A stretch of 15,118 nt of DNA from Candidatus Bipolaricaulota bacterium (GCA_027021605.1 JALUUA010000064.1:1-15118); one strand, 5' to 3'; numbered from the stretch's first letter, positions 6,928 through 14,714 are shown. Numbers and translations are program-made. The notes: generated from the sequence alone by a model not told the origin.

Positions 6928-7575
6928 TCACCAGACGTCCCGCAAGTCCACGGTGCCCTTGCAGCGGGGGTAGTGGGCGCAGCCGAGGAAGACGCCGGAG
7001 TAGCGACCCCTGCGGCCCACCAGCTGCCCGCCGCACAAGGGGCAGCGCTTCCCCGCGAGCTTGGCCAGCTCCGTCGCCTCCTGGGGCGTGACGGCCCGCC
7101 CGTAGGAGCATCGAGGGTAGTTGGCACAGACCATCCGTCTCCCCTGGGGCCAGAGGGTCTCCCCGCAGCGGGGGCAGCGGCCAAAGGGGACTCCTTCCTC
7201 AAGACGGCTCTGCAGGGTCGGCCGCCTGGCCTCCCCCTGGGGGAGCAGGCCCCAGAAGGCGTACAGTAGCTTCACGGTCTGCGGCCACTCGAGGCGCACC
7301 ACGGGACAGGCGACGGCCTCCACGTCGGTTAGCACCCACAGGGCCTGTCGATCCCGGCCCACCAGCCCCAGGGGAAGCCCTCGGGGGAGGGGCTTTAAGC
7401 GATGGACCCGTCTGAGCCCCAGTTGTCTAAGCGAGCCCTCGCGCTCGGGCTCCACGCGGGCGAAGCACTCCACGTCCGCATGAACCCGCCCGAAGGCCCT
7501 CGAGCAGAGACCCGAGGGGACGGCCTTGAGGCCAGGCCAGGGCGACCTCCTCGCGGGCCGAGGCCAGCTCCTCAA
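6928..7575 (-). pseudogene. C-terminal part of the helicase in a shifted frame: two topoisomerase-type zinc ribbons
   Basis: A 215-codon frame that I read as the displaced C-terminus of the upstream helicase. Its first ~14 residues (from 7575) merely shadow the helicase frame. From about 7533 onward it carries a 100-residue domain I cannot name (WVLTDVEAVACPVVRLEWPQ), possibly a degenerate PLD-like fold. Two C4 zinc ribbons of the kind on bacterial topoisomerase I tails follow: Cys134/137/150/156 (CPRCG...CANYPRC) and Cys178/181/199/205 (CPLCGG...CAHYPRC). The only early start is an ATG (7575) inside helicase sequence, with no good ribosome-binding site. It could be an independently translated small zinc-ribbon protein, a true frameshift relic, or a sequencing artefact. 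Fusion to the helicase would give about 899 residues. Confidence 0.65.
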
Positions 7576-9622
7576 CGAGGGCTTCCTGGGCGCTTTGGAG
7601 GGAGGGGAAGACCCGCAGACCGGTGAGCCCCTCGGCCTCGGCCCCCGTCCCCGTTCGGAGGTCGATCGGAACGTGGGCCTCCCGTCCCACGCGCTCGATC
7701 AGCCGCCGGAAGGGGTTGTCGGCCGGGAGGCGCCCTTTAAGATCGGGGTGGGCCAGCAGCACGAACTTCCCGCGGGCCCGGGAGAGCGCCACGTTCGCCA
7801 AGCGGGCCGCCTCCCCGCCCTGCAGGAGGACCCCGGGCTTTAGCGGCGGCCCGTCCGTTAAGTCGAAGAGGATCGCCTCGCGCTCCGAGCCCTGGAAGCG
7901 ATGCACCGTGGCCACCGTCACGCTGATGCGGTCGGAGTCGGCCAGCTTCACATCCTCCAGCATCTTGCGCAGGAGGCGGGCCTGGGCCACATAGGGCGTG
8001 ATCACCCCCACCCCGATCTTGACCTTACCCGCGCCCCCGCCCTCGCCCTGTACCTGCTTAAGCAACAAGGCGAGCTGATGGAGGGTGGCCAGCGCCGAGA
8101 TGGGGTTGAAGCGGCTGTGGGTTTCCGCCTCGTGGGCGCAATAGGCGTAGTAGGGGAGTTCTCCCAGGATGAGGGGCTCCCCCGGAGCCGGCGGCAGGCG
8201 TGCAAGGGGCGCGGTCTCGCGCTCGACCTCGGGCCCGTCGCGGAGCCGACCCCCGTAGAAGAGCGCATTGCAGACGTCCGCAATTTGGGGGTGCATGCGG
8301 TACTGGGTGCGCAACAGCACCACCCGGGGATCGGGGGTCCCGCGATCGACGCGCTCGACGACCCCGGCCCCCTCGAACAGATCCCGTCTCAGCCAGCGCC
8401 GCACGGGGGGCGTGTCGGCCTGGGCGATCGGCGGCAGCTGGCGGAAGTCCCCAAAGATCGCGAGCTGCCGGGTCGCCAAGCCCGCCACGAACAGCCCCTG
8501 GGGGATGAACGCCATGCTCGCCTCGTCCACCAGCACCGCGTCGAAGCGTCGCTTGTAGATCTCCGGGGCGATGGCGGCCTTGGAGAGGGTACAGCCGACG
8601 ACTTGGGCGCGGGCGAGCAGCTCGGCCTCCGCTTCCCTCACCCGGTCGCCCAGCGCCCGCAGCTCCTCGCGGACGGTCTGGAGCTCCCGCTCGAGGTCCC
8701 GGCGCTGGGCGGCGCTCTGCGGGGCGCGCAGCCGTTGGATGAGCCGACGCTTGCGGCCCTCGAGCCCCTCGAGGCGCCGGACGAGTTCGGGCTCCTGCTC
8801 CCGGAGGACGCCGCGCGCGTGCAGCTTGGGGAAGGCCCCCAGCTCCCGGGCCAGGGCCGGGGGCCCCAGGCGCAGCACCTGTCCCTTGAGGTAGATCGGG
8901 TGCCGCTGGAGCTTGGAGGCGACGCTGAGCATCGCGACGTCGACGGCCACGTTGCTGTGGGCCACGACTAGCAGGGCCTCGCCCTCCGCCGCCAGGGCGG
9001 CGGCCGTCAGCCCCAGGGTGGTCGTCTTCCCCGTCCCCGGCGGGCCCCAGACGAAGCTCAAGGGGTTGGCGAGCACCTGCCCCACGGCCCGGAGCTGGTC
9101 CTCGTTCCAACGCAGGGCGTTCGGCTCATCGGCGGTGGCGGCGATCCCCCGAAGGAGCCGCTCCGCCCGTTCGAGCGCCGGGGGCACCGGGGGATGGGGC
9201 TCCCCCGAAGGGGAGAGGAGCGCGCTCGGCAAGTCCGCACCCGCACCCGGTGCCGGCGGAGCCAACTCCCTCAGGCGCTCCTGGAGCTGCTCGAGCAGGA
9301 ACCAAGGGGCCGTCCGCAGCTTCGCGCTCTTGACCCGCTCGCCCAGGTCCTCCTCGAGCGCGAGCACCACCTCGAAGCCCTCCGTGGTGAGCAGGAAGCC
9401 CTCGCACCGCCCCTCGGAGGCCTCGAGCTCCACGCGCGAGTCGTCGGGGATGGGCAGCTCAACGTCGGCGGTGAAGGCGTAGACGTAGAAGCCCTCCCGC
9501 TCGGCGAGGAAGTGCCCGTCGTGCAGGTGGACGGGGCGGCTCCCCTGGCGGCGCACGACCCGAATCTCGTCTTCAAGGGCTTCGAGACACTCCCGCACGG
9601 CCAAGCCCACTCCATACGGCAA
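7427..9622 (-). CDS. Superfamily 1 (Upf1/Dna2-like) DNA/RNA helicase, probably frameshifted near its C-terminus
   Basis: A 731-codon frame with all hallmark SF1B motifs: Q-like NEDQLRAV (173-180), Walker A GPPGTGKT (193-200), a charged coiled-coil insertion (about 275-340), Walker B VDEAS (365-369), motif III GDFRQLPP (391-398), motif IV-like YRMHPQI (441-447), motif V VATVHRFQGSE (570-580) and motif VI NVALSRARGKF (610-620). The first ~170 residues are an accessory domain. The start is TTG at 9622 with AGGAGG five bases upstream. Recognisable sequence stops near residue 698; the remaining ~33 residues are low-complexity Arg/Gly-rich and look out of frame, while the zinc-ribbon tail continues in the adjacent frame (6928-7533). 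It lies 17 bases after a SprT-like protease gene, so the two are probably co-transcribed. A role in DNA repair or phage defence is inferred from domain type and location. Confidence 0.85.
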   Translation of the reverse strand: MPYGVGLAVRECLEALEDEIRVVRRQGSRPVHLHDGHFLAEREGFYVYAFTADVELPIPDDSRVELEASEGRCEGFLLTTEGFEVVLALEEDLGERVKSAKLRTAPWFLLEQLQERLRELAPPAPGAGADLPSALLSPSGEPHPPVPPALERAERLLRGIAATADEPNALRWNEDQLRAVGQVLANPLSFVWGPPGTGKTTTLGLTAAALAAEGEALLVVAHSNVAVDVAMLSVASKLQRHPIYLKGQVLRLGPPALARELGAFPKLHARGVLREQEPELVRRLEGLEGRKRRLIQRLRAPQSAAQRRDLERELQTVREELRALGDRVREAEAELLARAQVVGCTLSKAAIAPEIYKRRFDAVLVDEASMAFIPQGLFVAGLATRQLAIFGDFRQLPPIAQADTPPVRRWLRRDLFEGAGVVERVDRGTPDPRVVLLRTQYRMHPQIADVCNALFYGGRLRDGPEVERETAPLARLPPAPGEPLILGELPYYAYCAHEAETHSRFNPISALATLHQLALLLKQVQGEGGGAGKVKIGVGVITPYVAQARLLRKMLEDVKLADSDRISVTVATVHRFQGSEREAILFDLTDGPPLKPGVLLQGGEAARLANVALSRARGKFVLLAHPDLKGRLPADNPFRRLIERVGREAHVPIDLRTGTGAEAEGLTGLRVFPSLQSAQEALVEELASAREEVALAWPQGRPLGSLLEGLRAGSCGRGVLRPRGARARGLA
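7529..7541 (-). repeat. CCTGG pentanucleotide repeat at the helicase frame break
   Basis: On the minus strand the sequence is CCTGG CCTGG CCT. Adding one CCTGG unit would join the helicase frame to the zinc-ribbon frame as ...VALAWPGLKAVP..., so loss of one unit by slippage explains the shift. The repeat is seen; slippage is inference. Confidence 0.5.
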
Positions 9623-9639
9623 CTTAACCTCCTGTTCGT

Positions 9640-10170
9640 TTAAGAGCCTTCGGCGGCGTCCAGGGTGCGAACCAGCCTTAGGCGGAAGCTATCGCTGTAC
9701 TTCCCATGGTTATATCGATTGCAGCAGTACCCGCAAGCCCAGGTTCCTCGAACCCTCGACCGGAACGTCCGACCGCAACTGGGGCACCTCCACTCATAGC
9801 GATAGGGCCGGTGGGCTCCGGGGTAGGGTTTGGCGCGAATGGGGGCTTTGACGCGTTCGGCCTCCGCTCGGAAGGCGGGGCCGTGCGACCGACCGTCCGC
9901 CTTGGCGCTCCCGCAGGTGCGAAGGTAGAGGTGCACCATCTCGTGCTTCAGCGTGTCCTTCACTTCGTCGGGGAAGTGTTCGTGATACGCCCGCGAGAGC
10001 ACGATCTCTAACCCGTTCATCCTGCTTACCCAGATCTTCCCCGCAGCAGCCCTCAATCGGGAGCTCCAGCGGACGGGCACCTTCGGCAGGCGCCCGTCCC
10101 ACCATCGTGCGTTCAGCTCGTCAAAGAGCCTGTTCAGGCGGGACTCATCGGGCAGTTGCGCCCTTGGCAT
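9640..10170 (-). CDS. SprT-like zinc metalloprotease with C-terminal zinc ribbon
   Basis: A 176-residue protein. It has a SprT-type catalytic core with HExxH as HEMVH (76-80), the downstream histidine in SHGPAF (about 96), and a C-terminal zinc ribbon with Cys129/132 (CPSCG) and Cys146/149 (CGYC). The eukaryotic relative SPRTN degrades DNA-protein crosslinks; bacterial SprT-like proteins are poorly studied. I place the start at ATG 10170 rather than the in-frame GTG at 10179. The GGGGGGTGA stretch just upstream of 10170 resembles an extended Shine-Dalgarno sequence and includes the GTG itself. It is followed after 17 bases by the helicase gene, a pairing that suggests a shared function on DNA or on proteins bound to DNA. 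Family assignment is firm; the physiological substrate is unknown. Confidence 0.85.
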   Translation of the reverse strand: MPRAQLPDESRLNRLFDELNARWWDGRLPKVPVRWSSRLRAAAGKIWVSRMNGLEIVLSRAYHEHFPDEVKDTLKHEMVHLYLRTCGSAKADGRSHGPAFRAEAERVKAPIRAKPYPGAHRPYRYEWRCPSCGRTFRSRVRGTWACGYCCNRYNHGKYSDSFRLRLVRTLDAAEGS

Positions 10171-10206
10171 GGGACTCACCCCCCGCTGTTGCTTCTAGAC
10201 TTGGAC

Positions 10207-10830
10207 TTAGTTGCCCTCCCGACGCTGTGGCTCTGAGCCGGACTCCGAGCCGGAGCGGATCTCAGGCTCGAAGAGGGCCTCGAGCTTGAGCCACAACCGC
10301 ATGGGTTCAACCCCCCCGACTGTCCCACCAGAAGACGCGTCAGCGGGGGCGGGGGAAGCCGGGGTCAGGCCGAGGTCCGTGCGGTCGAGGACGAGGGTGT
10401 ACCGGCCCGCGGGCAACCTCGCTTCCTCGGAGAACGCCCGCACCCCGAAGCGGGTGAGCGGGGGCAGGTACAAGAACGCTGCCCGGTTCGATGGCTTAGC
10501 TTCGGTCTGATGGGCCTTCACCAGCTCTTGGTACCGCTTGAACATCCCCTCGTCGAAGAGGAAGACGTCCAGCGCCTCCTCGGGAGAGGCGCTCTCCAGC
10601 ACCTGAGCTTTGAGCGCGACGGTCGCCTCCCGCTTGAGCTCCAGAGGATAGGCCGCAAACTGCCCCGGGGCCAGGGAGAGCAGTTCGTCCACCAGGGCAA
10701 CCCGCTGCGGACGGGCCTGCGCCTCCTCCGGCGGCGGGGACGGTCTGAAGTGATAGACGGCCCACCACACCCCGAACGCGAGCGCTCCGAGGAGCGCCAT
10801 CGCCGCAACGATCGCTAGAGATCTTCGCAT
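10207..10830 (-). CDS. Membrane-anchored or secreted beta-sandwich protein of unknown function
   Basis: A 207-residue protein with an N-terminal signal or anchor segment (MRRS, then hydrophobic 5-27) and an Arg/Pro-rich stretch after it. The exported part (about 50-150) has a pattern resembling pre-peptidase C-terminal (PPC) or GOLD-like beta-sandwiches: LAPGQFAAYPLELKREATVALKA, LDVFLFDEGMFKRYQEL, and LPAGRYTLVLDRTD near the end. The tail is Ser/Glu-rich and disordered-looking (about 155-207). AGGAGG sits 6 bases upstream of the ATG. It lies 40 bases downstream of the CvpA-like gene, likely in one operon. I do not recognise a specific function. Such domains often bind surface glycans or other extracytoplasmic ligands, but nothing here shows a ligand. 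Confidence 0.65.
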   Translation of the reverse strand: MRRSLAIVAAMALLGALAFGVWWAVYHFRPSPPPEEAQARPQRVALVDELLSLAPGQFAAYPLELKREATVALKAQVLESASPEEALDVFLFDEGMFKRYQELVKAHQTEAKPSNRAAFLYLPPLTRFGVRAFSEEARLPAGRYTLVLDRTDLGLTPASPAPADASSGGTVGGVEPMRLWLKLEALFEPEIRSGSESGSEPQRREGN

Positions 10831-10870
10831 GGCAACCTCCTTTCTTCGCTGAATGCGTCTTCCGCTCCGT

Positions 10871-11350
10871 TTAGCTGCCCTGTGCGAGGAGCTCCTGAAG
10901 GCGCCGGACGCCCAACCCGACGAGGAGCTTCAGCGGTTCGGCCAGCCGGGATCCCTGAAGGAGCTCCTTTACCTCGGGGAAGGGGAGGAGCTCTACGGCC
11001 ATGACGGCCGCCCCGCCGATGAGGGCCCCCAGGATCAGCCCGGCCGCGCCCCCCGCCAATCGGTTCACCCACCCCAGGAACAGGAGGCGGATGAACACGT
11101 GGATGCCGCGCACGACGGCGGCCAGCAGCAGGACCGCGACCAAGACGACCACAAGGTAGCTGAGCGGCACAACCCAGGTGGGGTCTACGTACGGCTTAAG
11201 AAGGATCGCGACGTCGTCCGCGAGCCCGAGGGTGAGCCATAGGGCAACGGCAGCGGCCGCGGGCCAGACGATCCGCACCAGCCCCATCGCCGTTCCGGCC
11301 AAGAACCCCGCACCGATCAGCATGAGCAAGAGCACATCGAGTGAGTTCAC
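10871..11350 (-). CDS. CvpA-family integral membrane protein
   Basis: A 159-residue protein with three to four hydrophobic segments (about 5-27, 28-44, 61-81, 92-119) and the CvpA-type signature LGWVNRLAGGAAGLILGALIGG (92-113), ending in an amphipathic helix. I choose GTG 11350 as start: GGAGGG lies about 8 bases upstream, and the frame to the 5' side encodes non-membrane sequence that would overlap the divergent regulatory region. CvpA proteins belong to the colicin V production family and have been linked to envelope integrity and secretion in several bacteria; the mechanism is unclear. The gene heads a minus-strand series and is divergent from the vWA gene, with which it shares a 107-base control region. 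Confidence 0.75.
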   Translation of the reverse strand: MNSLDVLLLMLIGAGFLAGTAMGLVRIVWPAAAAVALWLTLGLADDVAILLKPYVDPTWVVPLSYLVVVLVAVLLLAAVVRGIHVFIRLLFLGWVNRLAGGAAGLILGALIGGAAVMAVELLPFPEVKELLQGSRLAEPLKLLVGLGVRRLQELLAQGS

Positions 11351-11393
11351 CGCGCGTCCCTCCTCGCTCACCGGTATGGGTCGAAGCGCTTCC

Positions 11394-11416
11394 GAATTTC
11401 GATCGCGCCGAAATTC
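11394..11416. promoter_or_regulatory. Perfect 8-bp inverted repeat midway in the divergent spacer
   Basis: GAATTTCG (11394-11401), a 7-base spacer, then CGAAATTC (11409-11416). It is centred almost equally between the two divergent starts (11350 and 11458), where an operator could control both directions. It is AT-richer than its surroundings. No clear -35/-10 pair could be assigned on either strand in 11351-11457. A DNA-binding site is inferred from symmetry and position only. Confidence 0.5.
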
Positions 11417-11457
11417 AGACGAGATGGGCTCATACATGCGGGTGAGGTGAAAAGGTT

Positions 11458-13218
11458 ATGCGATGGCAGCGGTTGATTGCGCTTTGGCTCATCGTGGTGG
11501 GCCTAGTGGTGGGTCTCGTCGCGGCCTTGGGTTTGACCACAACAGCCGTCGAACCTCAAAGCCCCCAGAGCAAAGGCAGTCCATGCCTGGCTTTGGCCAT
11601 CGGGATCGACACCAGCGGCTCTATGGCCGCGGAATGGGAGGCCGTACGGTCCGGCTATTCCGCGCTCATCGACGGACTCAAGCCGTGCGATCGGGTTTTC
11701 GTCTTCCGCTTCGATGCCGAGCCGCGGGCCCTCACCCCCAGGCCGGTGGAGATCCGAGGGGAGAAGGGTGAGGAAAAGGTCTCCCTAAAGCGGCTCATCT
11801 CCTCCCTCAAGCCTGTGGGAGCGGCTACCCGCTTTGAGCCCATCTTCGACTTCCTCGAGGCCCAAAAGCGGGGCTGGGAGCAAGAGCTAGACGCACTCTT
11901 GCTGCTCACCGACGGCGTCGGCGAGCGGATGCTCCGTGAGGGCGCGCGCGTCCTCCCCTTGGATGCGATCGGACGGGCGGCGGTCTTCGCCTACGCGTTT
12001 CGCGCGGTGACGCCGGGGCCCCAGAAGGGCGTTCCGCTGGCTTCCCGTTCCCTTTCGGAGGACATGCAGAAGCTGCTCGCGGCGCTTCGGGCCCCCGGCT
12101 CTCGGGAGGTCGACGCTACAACCCCCATTACCGCTGACTCCACCGCTGAGTCGGAGGCTCTGGAGACCGTCGGCACAGAGAAAGAGAAAGAGAAGCCGGG
12201 GGAAGAAGGGACGTCCAAGCCCCAGACCGCCACCGAGAATGCGGAGAAAGAGGGGGAGGACTTAGCCGAGCCGGAAGAACCAGGGTCGGGCTCTGTCGCG
12301 GAAGAGTCGCCTGAGGGGGATTCGGCATCGATGGGGAGTTCAGCAAAGGAGCAGGCAGGTGAAGCGGAAGCGGAGGAGACAACCGAGACGGACGACTCCG
12401 CGAACTCGAAAGACGCGACAAAGCCTCCGACCGCCGAGGATGAGCCCGTCGATAACGTCAATCCACCAGCGGGGGCTCAAGCCCAAGGGCAGGAACGGGA
12501 ACAGACTCAGAGGCTGCCCGACTCAGAGCCTGAGACCGAAACCGGGCGGGACTCTACGGAGAAGCCTGGAGCTACACCGACTTCCTCACCGCCTACGGAG
12601 GAGGAGTCTCCGGTCGTGGAAGTCGGTCCCCCGCAGATCGTCCCTCCGGCCCCGCCGCCTGAGGCCCCCGAGCGAGACGAACCCGGACCGATTCAACGGC
12701 TCTTGGAGCAGCTGCAGGCATGGGGACGGTGGATCGCTGCCCATGGGATGCTGGCAGCCAAGATTGCCGGGATCTTTCTGGGTTTGCTCGTCGTTGGGCT
12801 CGCCGTGCGGGCCGTTTGGGTGGGAATGCGTCCCCCCCGGGAGCTGGAGCGACTGGCCCGCGAGGTTCCGCGGGAGCTCTACGTGGAGGTGAGCACCCGA
12901 GACGGAAGGAACCTGGGTCGGCAGCGTCTGGTTCCCGGCCACTGGCAGGCCGTCGGCGGCCCTTTAGGAAGCCTTTTGGGCAACGATCGGGAAAAGCCGT
13001 GGGTGAGGGTTCTGCCCAAGGGCCGGCGATTGTACGTCCAGGCAGAGATAGACGGCGTCGTGTTGAACGGGCGGAAGCTGCCGGTGGGGAAGACGGTCAA
13101 GGTCGTCCCGCCGGTGCGGCTCCGCTACGGAGACGTACAGATTCGTTTCAGGTATCAGGAGGTGAGCGCCCATGTTCGCTCCGATCGAGTGGCTGCTCAG
13201 GCAGCCGATGGCCCCTGA
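11458..13218 (+). CDS. Two-pass membrane von Willebrand A protein with acidic linker and FHA-like C-terminal domain
   Basis: A 586-residue protein. Residues 6-28 form an N-terminal membrane segment or uncleaved signal. A vWA domain (about 43-210) has a complete MIDAS: DTSGS (51-55), Thr124 and Asp152 in LLLTDG. A long acidic, Ser/Thr/Pro/Glu-rich linker (about 215-410) follows, then a second membrane segment (about 430-455). The C-terminal domain (about 470-570) reads like a beta-sandwich, with GVVLNGRKLPVGKTVK...RYGDVQIRF reminiscent of a degenerate FHA domain. Flanking positive charges suggest the vWA and linker lie outside the membrane and the C-terminal domain in the cytosol. GAGGTGA precedes ATG 11458. 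The 3' end overlaps the tubulin-like gene by 47 bases. vWA plus FtsZ-like gene pairs have been proposed to form a membrane-remodelling system. Confidence 0.8.
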   Translation: MRWQRLIALWLIVVGLVVGLVAALGLTTTAVEPQSPQSKGSPCLALAIGIDTSGSMAAEWEAVRSGYSALIDGLKPCDRVFVFRFDAEPRALTPRPVEIRGEKGEEKVSLKRLISSLKPVGAATRFEPIFDFLEAQKRGWEQELDALLLLTDGVGERMLREGARVLPLDAIGRAAVFAYAFRAVTPGPQKGVPLASRSLSEDMQKLLAALRAPGSREVDATTPITADSTAESEALETVGTEKEKEKPGEEGTSKPQTATENAEKEGEDLAEPEEPGSGSVAEESPEGDSASMGSSAKEQAGEAEAEETTETDDSANSKDATKPPTAEDEPVDNVNPPAGAQAQGQEREQTQRLPDSEPETETGRDSTEKPGATPTSSPPTEEESPVVEVGPPQIVPPAPPPEAPERDEPGPIQRLLEQLQAWGRWIAAHGMLAAKIAGIFLGLLVVGLAVRAVWVGMRPPRELERLAREVPRELYVEVSTRDGRNLGRQRLVPGHWQAVGGPLGSLLGNDREKPWVRVLPKGRRLYVQAEIDGVVLNGRKLPVGKTVKVVPPVRLRYGDVQIRFRYQEVSAHVRSDRVAAQAADGP

Positions 13219-14674
13219 GTCGGGCGGTGGAATCGGAGCCGGAATCGAGAGGCCCCCCGGACGGGTCTGGGATCCAGGTCCGCATCGGCTCTTTGAGGAA
13301 GGCCGCCATGCACGATACCAACGGCAAAGCGGGCATCTTAGGACCCGGCGGCTCCTGCTCCTCTTCATCGGCGGCACGGGACAGGAAGTTGCCTATCGAG
13401 TGATCACCGATCCCAGGTTCTACGGGCTTCCCGTCGCTCTTTACGTGATCGATGACGATTGCATCTATCCGGAGCTACAGCCGTACTTCGTGCGGATCCG
13501 CAAGCGGCGTGCGGTGGAGATCCTCCGAGAGTTGCGCCGGGGGAGCGGTCGCTATCCCTACTTTGCCCGGTACCTACGATACGAGAAGCTGCCGGAGATC
13601 CGCAGCGAACCCGGCGCTCAGCAGGAGGGCGTGCTCGGGCACCTTATGTTCCTGGCCACCGTTCCCGCGTTAGCGGACCGGCTTCAAGAAGAGGGGTTTA
13701 AGAAGCTCTTGATCTCCGATCTGGCAGAGCACTGTGCCGCGGACGGCTATGAGCTGGAGGAGGACCGCCTCTACGTCATCCGGGTGGGCTCCGCCTGTGG
13801 AGGGACGAACGGCGGATCCCTGTCGTTGCCCATCGGGCTGGCGGCCCGCGAAGCCCTGAAGGCGCTGGGCCTGCCGGGTGCCTACGACGTCCTCGACCAA
13901 CACGTCCACATGATCGATTTGGTCTGTGACTATCAACCGTTCTTGGGGCTTGAGGGCGTCAAGGAGGAAAAGGTCATGGCCAACACCGGAGTCTTTTTGG
14001 CCGACCTGCTGCGGCAGGCGACCTTGGAGCCGGGGGAGGAGTTCATCGTCGTCGAGGGGCTGGACGGCCAGTTGGAGCGGATCCCCGAGGGCATTCCGCG
14101 GCTCACCTTCTGGCTGTCCGGGCACCGCTCCGCCTCCGACGAGCAGTTCGCTGCCGTCATCCCCAGGGAAGCGGTCTATCGCCTCATGGCCGACTTCGTC
14201 CTCCTGCACAACCGCGGCAACCTTGTGAGCGAGATCTACCGGCAGTATGCGAATCTCACCGCGCGGGCGGTCGTGCGCGGCCAGCCCGCGATCCTCTCCA
14301 CCTTTGGGTTGCCGCAGATCTCCTTCGACGCCAAGGGGCTCCAGGAGCTGCTGGCCTGGAGACGGACCGAGCGGGTACTGGGCCGCGCCCTCTACGGAAC
14401 TGCGCCCTTGGCGTCGTCGCTGTTCGGCTTGGGGACCAAGCGAACCCAGACAGCCCAGCACGATTGGGAAGTTGAAGCGGACGGTCAAGGTCACGATGGA
14501 GGCCCCCCCGAAGTCCTCACCGCGGAGCACGATTCCGAAGCAAGCCCTGAGGCAGCGGGGGCGGCCGGACGAACCCGACGGGATCTTGAGCCTGCGAAAG
14601 CCCGCTCTGAATCCGAAAGCGGAAAGAGGAGCGGGGAGGTTCCCTCACTTTACGATTGGGAACGGAAGTGGTGA
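13172..14674 (+). CDS. Tubulin/FtsZ-superfamily protein (Tubulin_2 type)
   Basis: A 500-residue predicted GTPase. The N-terminal Rossmann strand and loop RLLLLFIGGTGQE (60-72) and the tubulin-signature-like loop SACGGTNGGS (207-216), equivalent to the GGGTGSG phosphate-binding loop, identify the superfamily. The GTPase core runs to about 425, followed by a hydrophilic disordered tail (about 425-500). The start ATG 13172 has AGGAGG nine bases upstream and lies inside the end of the vWA gene. It leaves a ~60-residue Arg/Gly-rich stretch before the GTPase core, longer than I expect for the family, but no better start with a ribosome-binding site was found closer to the core. Overlap with the vWA gene implies coupled translation and a joint complex. 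Polymerisation is expected from the superfamily, not shown. Confidence 0.8.
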   Translation: MFAPIEWLLRQPMAPESGGGIGAGIERPPGRVWDPGPHRLFEEGRHARYQRQSGHLRTRRLLLLFIGGTGQEVAYRVITDPRFYGLPVALYVIDDDCIYPELQPYFVRIRKRRAVEILRELRRGSGRYPYFARYLRYEKLPEIRSEPGAQQEGVLGHLMFLATVPALADRLQEEGFKKLLISDLAEHCAADGYELEEDRLYVIRVGSACGGTNGGSLSLPIGLAAREALKALGLPGAYDVLDQHVHMIDLVCDYQPFLGLEGVKEEKVMANTGVFLADLLRQATLEPGEEFIVVEGLDGQLERIPEGIPRLTFWLSGHRSASDEQFAAVIPREAVYRLMADFVLLHNRGNLVSEIYRQYANLTARAVVRGQPAILSTFGLPQISFDAKGLQELLAWRRTERVLGRALYGTAPLASSLFGLGTKRTQTAQHDWEVEADGQGHDGGPPEVLTAEHDSEASPEAAGAAGRTRRDLEPAKARSESESGKRSGEVPSLYDWERKW

Positions 14675-14714
14675 AGCGAGGAGCGAGCGAGTGGCATGGA
14701 GGGAGGGATCAACG

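Noticed and set aside
7526..7545. Programmed ribosomal frameshift joining helicase and zinc ribbons
   Set aside because: No X-XXY-YYZ slippery heptamer or upstream Shine-Dalgarno-like stimulator is visible at the junction; repeat slippage or sequence error explains it better.
7901..8971. 356-codon plus-strand open frame opposite the helicase
   Set aside because: It is a GC-rich shadow; the minus-strand helicase motifs in the same bases are unambiguous.
12100..12700. Acidic linker region as a separate gene or tandem DNA repeat
   Set aside because: It is continuous in frame with the vWA domain and the second membrane segment, and the GAGAAA repetition is short and irregular.
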